DNA from: Chlorobiales bacterium
GTDB lineage: Bacteria > Bacteroidota > Chlorobiia > Chlorobiales > Chlorobiaceae
NCBI GenBank assembly: GCA_022360355.1
Contig: JAKSCY010000536.1
Location: 1-12,425 of the forward strand
DNA: 12,425 nt
Direction of reading: 5' to 3'
Shown here: positions 7,315-12,425 of the stretch, piece after piece
Numbering within the stretch: the first letter of the stretch is position 1
Layout: the number at the start of each line of letters is the position of its first letter
Made by a program: the position numbers and the translations under genes
The notes under the pieces: generated by a model
Databases searched by the model: none
The model's input: the letters and a program-made list of their open reading frames with translations, nothing else
Told to the model about the DNA's origin: nothing

Positions 7315-7668
7315 ATGAAAAAAGAACTCCTTGAAGTATTTGAAAACTGTTTCCCTGACAGAGATTACACGATTGAAATAGTCAACCCTGAATTTACCTC
7401 GGTCTGCCCGAAAACCGGTCTACCCGATTTCGGAACGATCATCATCCGTTACATCCCCGACAAGATGTGCGTTGAACTTAAATCGTTGAAATACTATTAT
7501 CTCGAGTTCCGAAACGCAGGCATATTTTACGAAAACGTCACGAACACGATTCTTGACCACATGGTTGAAGTGCTCAATCCGAGGGAATTAACCGTTACCA
7601 CGGAATGGAAAGCAAGGGGAGGCATCACCGAAACCGTAACGGTCTCCTATAGCACTAAACAGAAGTAA
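7315..7668 (+). CDS. queF: NADPH-dependent preQ0 reductase (7-cyano-7-deazaguanine reductase), unimodular type
   Basis: QueF reduces the nitrile of preQ0 to the aminomethyl group of preQ1 in queuosine tRNA modification. This 117-residue protein is the short, YkvM-type form. The active site is clear: EFTSVCPKTGLPDFG (26-40) holds the thioimide-forming Cys31 and the proton donor Asp38. ELKSLKYYYLEFRN (54-67) is the QueF signature for NADPH binding. C-terminal WKARGGITE (98-106) is also typical. At the substrate-binding His-Glu pair of Bacillus QueF (FHE), this protein has Phe71-Tyr72-Glu73, keeping Glu but not His. It stands alone on the plus strand, 119 bases from the divergent methyltransferase. 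The ATG at 7315 has only a weak purine-rich upstream stretch. No preQ1 riboswitch was recognised in the leader. Confidence 0.95.
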   Translation: MKKELLEVFENCFPDRDYTIEIVNPEFTSVCPKTGLPDFGTIIIRYIPDKMCVELKSLKYYYLEFRNAGIFYENVTNTILDHMVEVLNPRELTVTTEWKARGGITETVTVSYSTKQK

Positions 7669-7687
7669 TCACCGGATTTTTTTCCAC

Positions 7688-7722
7688 AAAAAAGCCCCGA
7701 GGCAGTGCTTCGGGGCTTTTTT
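7688..7722. terminator. Bidirectional intrinsic terminator between queF and pscC
   Basis: Perfect 13-base arms (AAAAAAGCCCCGA and its complement) flank a small inner stem with an AGT loop. The GC-rich stem has an A-run on one side and a T-run on the other, so it works in both directions. It lies 19 bases after the queF stop and about 40 bases after the pscC stop on the opposite strand, and so insulates the two convergent genes. Confidence 0.95.
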
Positions 7723-7761
7723 GTTATTCATATATGATCAAGTGTATAGCTAATCCATGTA

Positions 7762-8532
7762 CTAATAGGTTGAATTGATGTATTGAACCAGAGTCGGAAC
7801 GTCTTTTTTCCTTATACCCGAGTTCGGCACGGCTTTCATGTCCAAGACAAGCTTCTCCGTCTGACCTTTCTTTATGTACTCACCCATCTTCACTTCAACC
7901 GCCTTGACGGCATGGCACATTGTACACTTTCTCTGGAACAACTTTTCAGCGGCAGCAAGCTCTTCACCGGCCAAAGCAACCTGCTCCGGAGCAGTGGTTT
8001 CCTCCTCAACAACGGCAACAGTCTCTTCTACTTCCGTAACAACCCCGTCTCCTCCAATCACCTCTTCCTCAACTACGGCGACTTCTTCGATAATCTCCTC
8101 TTCAACCATAGCCTCCTCTTCAACGGGCTGGTCTTCGATGTTCTCAAAATCCTCACCTTCATTGAACGCATCAAGCTGCTTTACTGTACGGATATACTTG
8201 CCGTCTGTCGTGGTTGTGCGGCCTTTTTCCCAGACAACTTCAAGACTGATAAACATAACCGCCACAATAACAAAAGTACTCACGGGCAAACTAACCACCC
8301 ATTTGTCGCTGATTCTCGCTGACATCTTGCCGAGCCCCCATATAATGAGAGAAGAGAAAAAGATCAGCAAAAACCATCCCATAAATGATTTCAGAGGTGT
8401 GAGAACTGGTGAAATGTTCTCGGCGGGTGTTTGATACCCGGTAAGTAACGACGAGGCAAAAAACAAGAGCCCCATAATGATAGCACCAACAATTGCCAAA
8501 GCAATGAGCTTACCATTTGATTTGTTATCCAT
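7762..8532 (-). CDS. pscC: P840 reaction-centre cytochrome c subunit PscC (c-551/cz) with extended acidic linker
   Basis: PscC carries electrons from the menaquinol:cytochrome c side and soluble cytochromes to P840 in the type I homodimeric reaction centre of green sulfur bacteria. The product is 256 residues. Three membrane helices lie at about 8-31, 48-68 and 79-100. The N-terminal MDNKSNGKLIALA, the LKSFMGWFLLIF helix and EKGRTTTTDGKYIRT (102-116) match the PscC pattern as I remember it. The periplasmic C-terminal domain has one c-type heme site, CTMCH (203-207), and Met232 is a likely axial ligand before PNSGI. Between them, residues 121-182 contain about 25 Asp/Glu and no Lys/Arg, with VAVVEEE occurring twice. 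From memory the usual PscC is about 206 residues, so this linker is about 50 longer. No Shine-Dalgarno is evident at the ATG. It is divergent from ppc. Confidence 0.92.
   Translation of the reverse strand: MDNKSNGKLIALAIVGAIIMGLLFFASSLLTGYQTPAENISPVLTPLKSFMGWFLLIFFSSLIIWGLGKMSARISDKWVVSLPVSTFVIVAVMFISLEVVWEKGRTTTTDGKYIRTVKQLDAFNEGEDFENIEDQPVEEEAMVEEEIIEEVAVVEEEVIGGDGVVTEVEETVAVVEEETTAPEQVALAGEELAAAEKLFQRKCTMCHAVKAVEVKMGEYIKKGQTEKLVLDMKAVPNSGIRKKDVPTLVQYINSTY
7999..8082 (-). repeat. Diverged internal repeat in the pscC linker
   Basis: Two 21-base units at 8062-8082 and 7999-8019 both encode VAVVEEE (residues 151-157 and 172-178). They lie 63 bases apart and differ at four positions, all synonymous. 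The spacer is also Glu/Val/Gly-rich. This suggests the linker grew by in-frame duplication, followed by drift under selection for the acidic composition. Confidence 0.75.
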
Positions 8533-8580
8533 GACAGCTGAAAATTTGGTGTTAGCGGCTTACGAATAATTTTAACAACT

Positions 8581-8608
8581 AAGATAAGCAATATTCGACA
8601 AGCGACAA
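8581..8608 (-). promoter_or_regulatory. Candidate pscC promoter
   Basis: On the minus strand TTGTCG (8603-8608) and TATCTT (8581-8586) are separated by 16 bases, each matching four of six positions of a sigma-70 consensus. It would place the transcript start about 40 bases before the pscC ATG. This AT-rich spacer offers other weak matches, so the call is tentative. Confidence 0.25.
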
Positions 8609-8671
8609 ACAAAATAACCAATTAACCATCCTTTGGACCTTTTCATTTTCAGTCTGGTCTGGCCCCTTGAA

Positions 8672-8715
8672 ATAACCATATCCGCAAATTTTGTGCATAA
8701 GCAAGCTATGGTTAT
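8672..8715. repeat. Inverted repeat in the pscC-ppc divergent spacer
   Basis: ATAACCATA (8672-8680) and TATGGTTAT (8707-8715) are perfect 9-base inverted arms around 26 bases. With a one-base bulge the match extends by four more pairs (GAAA/TTTC). It lies 45 to 88 bases before the ppc start in the 227-base spacer 8533-8759. It could be an operator with two half-sites or a leader hairpin of ppc. The rest of the spacer shows no convincing gene. Confidence 0.45.
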
Positions 8716-8759
8716 GTTTCTCGTGAAAACGTCAACAATTCATCCATTGGACTCCCCTG

Positions 8760-11528
8760 ATGATTACCTCAACAACAAGCGTTGTCGATCACGAAAAGGC
8801 AAAATTCGATTTTCAGTTTTTGCTGGAATGCTTCCGGGAAGTGCTGCACAACTTCGGTGAAAAACAGCTTGCAGAACACCTTCCCTGGGAAAAAGAATCC
8901 ATACCTGTAAGCAGCCTCCCCAATGTCGGGAGGGGCGTGCAGGCGTATTCAATCGTTTTCCAGCTTCTCAACATGGCCGAGGAAAACTCTGCTGCCCAGC
9001 TTCGGAGAATCCTTGAAGCGAAAAAGGGCGCTGTTTCCCTCTCCGGCCTCTGGGGAGACGCGTTCCGCCGCCTTCAAAAACTCGGGATCACAGAATCCCG
9101 CATTGCCGAAGAACTTTCAGACATCTCCGTAGAACCTGTGCTGACCGCACATCCTACCGAGGCAAAACGCAGAACGGTGCTTGAACAGCACCGGGAACTT
9201 TACCTGCTTCTCGTTAAACGCGAAAACCAGATGTGGACTCCCGCCGAACAGGAAGATATACGAAAAGACATCAAAGTTGTCCTGGAAAGACTGTGGCGAA
9301 CAGGTGAAATCCTGTTTGAGAAACCAACCGTCGGCGCAGAACGCCAAAACGTCATCCATTATCTCTACAATATCTTTCCATCCGTCCTCCCCATGCTCGA
9401 CAAGCGGCTGATCCAGGCATGGGCAAGTGCAGGGCTTGACACCTCAACGCTGGAAGATCCCCGAAACTTTCCACGGCTCGGTTTCGGCAGCTGGGTAGGC
9501 GGTGACCGGGACGGGCACCCGCTCGTTACCCCCGAAGTAACCCGGCAGACACTGATTGAAATGCGGCAGCACGCCCTCAGGCTGGTTCGCGAGCACCTGC
9601 ATGAGTTTGCCTCAAAACTCAGTCTTTCCGAACGGTTTCAGTCTCCAACCCCTGCCTTGACGGAACGGATCGCGCAACTCATGGAGCTAACCGGCGAAAA
9701 AGGGCGTGCCGCAACCTCAAGAAACCCAAAGGAACCATGGCGACAATACCTCAATTTGATGATATCGGCTCTTCCTCCCGAACCAGGACTTCATGAATCA
9801 TATGATGAAGCTCCGCCTCCGGGAACTTACAGACACCACGGTGAACTGCTCTCGGATCTCAATCTTCTGAGAAATTCTCTCCTGGCCATCGGTGCCGGGA
9901 ACATTGCGAACAGCAATGCAACCCCTGTATACCGAATTGTCCAGACCTTCGGTTTCCACCTCGCAAAACTGGACATACGGCAAAACAGCCGTTTCCACGA
10001 CCTCGCACTCTCGCAGCTCATGACTGCAGCCGGACTCAACGGCGGTAACTTCCCCGGCTGGAGTGAAGAAGAACGCATCGATTTTCTCAACAGGGAACTC
10101 CTCTCTCCTCGACCCTTCACCCATCCCGACATGAAAATCGGCCCGGAAGCCGAGACGCTTCTGCGCTGCTACCGCACGCTGGGACATCATCTGAAACTTT
10201 ATGGCCCGGACGGTATCGGCTCACTGATCGTCAGCATGACGAGAAACGTCTCCGACCTGCTTGTCATTTATCTTTTTGCCAGAGAAGTCGGCCTGATGAC
10301 CGTATACGACGGCGGCGATGCATGCATGATTCCCGTGGTCCCTCTTTTCGAAACCATTGACGATCTGGTGAAAAGCCCGGAAATTCTCCGGAGGTTTCTC
10401 GACCATCCCCTCACCATAAGAAGCATAGCTTATCAGCAACAGAAGCAGGGCAGAAAAAAACCTTTCCAGCAGGTCATGGTAGGTTACAGCGACAGCAACA
10501 AGGACGGTGGTATCATTGCCAGCTTATGGAACCTGTACAGGGCAGAGGAAAAAATGCTTGATGTCGGCAGAGAAAGAGAAATCGACGTTCTTTTCTTTCA
10601 CGGACGGGGAGGAAGCATCAGCCGCGGAGCCGGGCCGACCCACCGCTTCATCAGGGCTCAACCGCACTGTTCACTTGAAGCCGGGCTTCGGGTAACCGAA
10701 CAGGGAGAAACCATCGCCCAGAAATATGCAAACAGAATCAGCGCAACCTATAACCTGGAGCTTTTCATGGCCGGGGTTGCCGAAGCCCGGCTCGCTCACC
10801 GCGAAAGCCGGAAAAGCACGCTCCCGATTGAACAGACCATGGACTTTCTCGCCGAAGAAAGCAACAGGGCTTACCGGAAACTGATCGATGCGGAAGGCCT
10901 GTTTGATTTTTTCCATCAGGCAACCCCGATCGACATAATAGAATCAAGCCGTATCGGCTCCAGACCTTCCCGCCGAAGCGGCAAGCAAAGCCTCGAAGAC
11001 CTGCGTGCAATTCCCTGGGTATTCAGCTGGAACCAAGCCCGCTTTGCCATCTCAGGATGGTACGGGTTCGGCACCGCGCTCGAAAGCCTCCGCGACTCCC
11101 GGCCCGACGCATTTGATATCATCAGGGAAAAGGATTTCTCCTGGTCCCCGCTCCGCTACATTTCGAGCAATGTCGCAACAAGCATCGCAACTGTTGATCC
11201 CGAAATCATGCGGAAATATGCCATGCTTGTCGAACGACCTGAAACCCGGCAAAGAATCCTCGACATGATCACCGCCGAATACCGCAGAACAAAGCAGCTT
11301 CTTGATCTCCTGTACGGCGGCTCCCTTGAAAAGAAATTCTTTAACGTGTTCCGGTTTATCAGCATGCGTCAGGAAGGACTAAGCATGCTTCACCACCTGC
11401 AGATCGACTTGCTGAAAAAATGGAGAAAACACAAAACATCGGGGCAGCAGGAAGCCGCCGATGCCATGCTTCCCGAGCTTCTCCTTACAATCAACGCCAT
11501 AGCGAGCGGGCTGCGCTCCACCGGATAA
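8760..11528 (+). CDS. ppc: Phosphoenolpyruvate carboxylase
   Basis: PEP carboxylase makes oxaloacetate from PEP and bicarbonate. In green sulfur bacteria this replenishes the reductive TCA cycle. At 922 residues the length is normal. Catalytic motifs are VLTAHPTEAKRRTV with His131, GSWVGGDRDGHP (243-254), VGYSDSNKDGG (574-584), and FFHGRGGSISRGAGPTH with His614 and Arg616. The C-terminus ends INAIASGLRSTG, matching the family's terminal INGIAAGMRNTG pattern that reaches the active site, so the gene is complete. The ATG at 8760-8762 has no Shine-Dalgarno (CCCCTG precedes it), but the next in-frame residues already fit the family. It is divergent from pscC and is followed after 133 bases by comM on the same strand. 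No clear terminator lies between ppc and comM. Confidence 0.98.
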   Translation: MITSTTSVVDHEKAKFDFQFLLECFREVLHNFGEKQLAEHLPWEKESIPVSSLPNVGRGVQAYSIVFQLLNMAEENSAAQLRRILEAKKGAVSLSGLWGDAFRRLQKLGITESRIAEELSDISVEPVLTAHPTEAKRRTVLEQHRELYLLLVKRENQMWTPAEQEDIRKDIKVVLERLWRTGEILFEKPTVGAERQNVIHYLYNIFPSVLPMLDKRLIQAWASAGLDTSTLEDPRNFPRLGFGSWVGGDRDGHPLVTPEVTRQTLIEMRQHALRLVREHLHEFASKLSLSERFQSPTPALTERIAQLMELTGEKGRAATSRNPKEPWRQYLNLMISALPPEPGLHESYDEAPPPGTYRHHGELLSDLNLLRNSLLAIGAGNIANSNATPVYRIVQTFGFHLAKLDIRQNSRFHDLALSQLMTAAGLNGGNFPGWSEEERIDFLNRELLSPRPFTHPDMKIGPEAETLLRCYRTLGHHLKLYGPDGIGSLIVSMTRNVSDLLVIYLFAREVGLMTVYDGGDACMIPVVPLFETIDDLVKSPEILRRFLDHPLTIRSIAYQQQKQGRKKPFQQVMVGYSDSNKDGGIIASLWNLYRAEEKMLDVGREREIDVLFFHGRGGSISRGAGPTHRFIRAQPHCSLEAGLRVTEQGETIAQKYANRISATYNLELFMAGVAEARLAHRESRKSTLPIEQTMDFLAEESNRAYRKLIDAEGLFDFFHQATPIDIIESSRIGSRPSRRSGKQSLEDLRAIPWVFSWNQARFAISGWYGFGTALESLRDSRPDAFDIIREKDFSWSPLRYISSNVATSIATVDPEIMRKYAMLVERPETRQRILDMITAEYRRTKQLLDLLYGGSLEKKFFNVFRFISMRQEGLSMLHHLQIDLLKKWRKHKTSGQQEAADAMLPELLLTINAIASGLRSTG

Positions 11529-11661
11529 CAACCACCATCCGGCGAAATAATCACAGGTTGCACAATAAATTAATCGATGTGCCCTTTAGAAGAGTGGATA
11601 TTTACGGTATTTTCACTATCATCATGATGTAAGAAAGCTGTAATCCACAATTCTTCCTGCC

Positions 11662-12425
11662 ATGCTCTCTCAACTCAGCGCTGCTGCCCTTGTCGGCATT
11701 GACGCCCTTAACGTAGAGGTTGAAACCAACGTCTCGGGAGGTCTGCCCTCATTTACCGTTGTCGGCCTGCCGGACAATGCCATTCGTGAAAGCCGCGAGA
11801 GAATACTGACCGCAATAAAAAATTCAGGGTTCAATCTCCCACCAAAAAAAATCACGGTCAACCTCGCGCCCGCCGACGTCAAAAAAGAAGGTACAGCATT
11901 CGATCTCTCTATTGCCATTGGCCTGCTCGGATCACTGCAGGAAGTAGAGCATAAACTTGAAGAAACGCTTATTCTCGGTGAATTGGCGCTCGACGGATCG
12001 CTAAGACGAATCAACGGTGCTCTGCCTATCGCCATGATGGCCGTCAGGGAAAACATCAAACGGATTATACTGCCTTCGATAAATGCTGAAGAAGCAGCCG
12101 TCGCAGTAGCAGCCTCACAATCGGCCATAGAGGTGTATGGAATAAGAACGCTCTCCGAAACGGTTACTCTGCTCAGAGGCCCGGCACGTTTCACCCCCGT
12201 GCAGGTTGACGTGGAAAGCCTTTTCCAGGAACACCCTGAATATCCGGTTGATTTCGCAGATATCAAAGGCCAGGCAACCGCGAAAAAAGCGATGGAAATC
12301 GCAGCTGCCGGAGGCCATAATCTCATCATGATCGGCCCGCCCGGAAGCGGCAAGACGCTGCTGGCAAAAGCACTGCCGAGCATCCTGCCTCCCCTGAACT
12401 TCGAGGAATCGCTGGAAACAACAAA
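11662..12425 (+). CDS. comM: YifB/ComM family Mg-chelatase-like AAA+ ATPase, N-terminal part (3' end outside window)
   Basis: The family is related to magnesium chelatase subunit ChlI. ComM is a hexameric helicase that promotes branch migration during natural transformation, while many members outside naturally competent bacteria have no defined role. The 254 codons visible show the typical N-terminal domain: GIDALNVEVETNVSGGLPSF (12-31), VVGLPDNAIRESRERI (32-47), ITVNLAPADVKKEG (61-74) and FDLSIAIGLL. The P-loop GPPGSGKT follows at 225-232, after FADIKGQATAKKAMEIAAAGGHN. The start ATG 11662 gives the standard MLSQLSAAALVGIDA N-terminus; no good ribosome site precedes it. In the 133-base spacer after ppc an ATGATG at about 11624 is closed at once by TAA. 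The right edge cuts the gene within the ATPase domain. Green sulfur bacteria do have a true magnesium chelatase for bacteriochlorophyll, but this N-terminal domain excludes ChlI/BchI. Confidence 0.95.
   Translation, partial: MLSQLSAAALVGIDALNVEVETNVSGGLPSFTVVGLPDNAIRESRERILTAIKNSGFNLPPKKITVNLAPADVKKEGTAFDLSIAIGLLGSLQEVEHKLEETLILGELALDGSLRRINGALPIAMMAVRENIKRIILPSINAEEAAVAVAASQSAIEVYGIRTLSETVTLLRGPARFTPVQVDVESLFQEHPEYPVDFADIKGQATAKKAMEIAAAGGHNLIMIGPPGSGKTLLAKALPSILPPLNFEESLETT

Noticed and set aside
8633..8860. A 75-codon plus-strand frame before and into ppc
   Set aside because: Half of it overlaps ppc in another frame, it has no ribosome site, and it resembles nothing known.
11521..11542. 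CCGGAT/ATCCGG hairpin overlapping the ppc stop as a terminator
   Set aside because: The stem is only six pairs with a 10-base loop and is followed by CGAAATAATC rather than a T-run.
11670..12383. A 237-codon open frame on the minus strand opposite comM
   Set aside because: The plus-strand frame encodes a clear YifB/ComM protein. The antisense frame is Ser/Ala/Arg-rich, a typical mirror of a GC-biased gene, and resembles no family.

Overview
The window looks like a chromosomal core region of a green sulfur bacterium (Chlorobiaceae; Chlorobium or Prosthecochloris-like). The best evidence is a pscC gene, the membrane-anchored cytochrome c subunit of the homodimeric P840 photosynthetic reaction centre, whose first 112 residues follow the PscC pattern closely. 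Other pointers are an unimodular QueF, the xer-hpf pairing common in the Bacteroidota/Chlorobiota lineage, a phosphoenolpyruvate carboxylase next to pscC, and base composition near 50% GC by eye. No insertion sequence, phage gene, CRISPR array, rRNA or tRNA was seen.

Layout. Bases 1-7195 hold eight genes, all on the minus strand, tightly packed. In transcription order they are: a class I methyltransferase, an unrecognised protein (possibly DUF4905-like), a Xer tyrosine recombinase, the ribosome hibernation factor hpf, a strong intrinsic terminator, hprK, an oligopeptide-type substrate-binding lipoprotein, its permease, and the start of ruvB, which is cut by the left edge. Bases 7315-7668 hold queF on the plus strand. 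It converges on pscC (minus, 7762-8532), with a shared bidirectional terminator between them. pscC is divergent from ppc (plus, 8760-11528) across a 227-base spacer. comM/yifB (plus, from 11662) is cut by the right edge.

How the genes relate. pscC (electron donation to the reaction centre) and ppc (anaplerotic CO2 fixation to oxaloacetate, feeding the reductive TCA cycle) share a divergent control region. hpf and hprK are neighbours, as in the proteobacterial rpoN-hpf-ptsN-hprK locus, but a terminator separates them. hprK overlaps the peptide-transporter lipoprotein gene by 8 bases, so the two are probably translationally coupled. Methyltransferase, unknown protein and recombinase also overlap (8 bases, then 1 base) and probably form one operon.

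The least ordinary features are a roughly 60-residue strongly acidic, internally duplicated linker in PscC and a near-identical DNA element placed directly before the hprK and methyltransferase start codons. No entirely new multi-gene system was seen.
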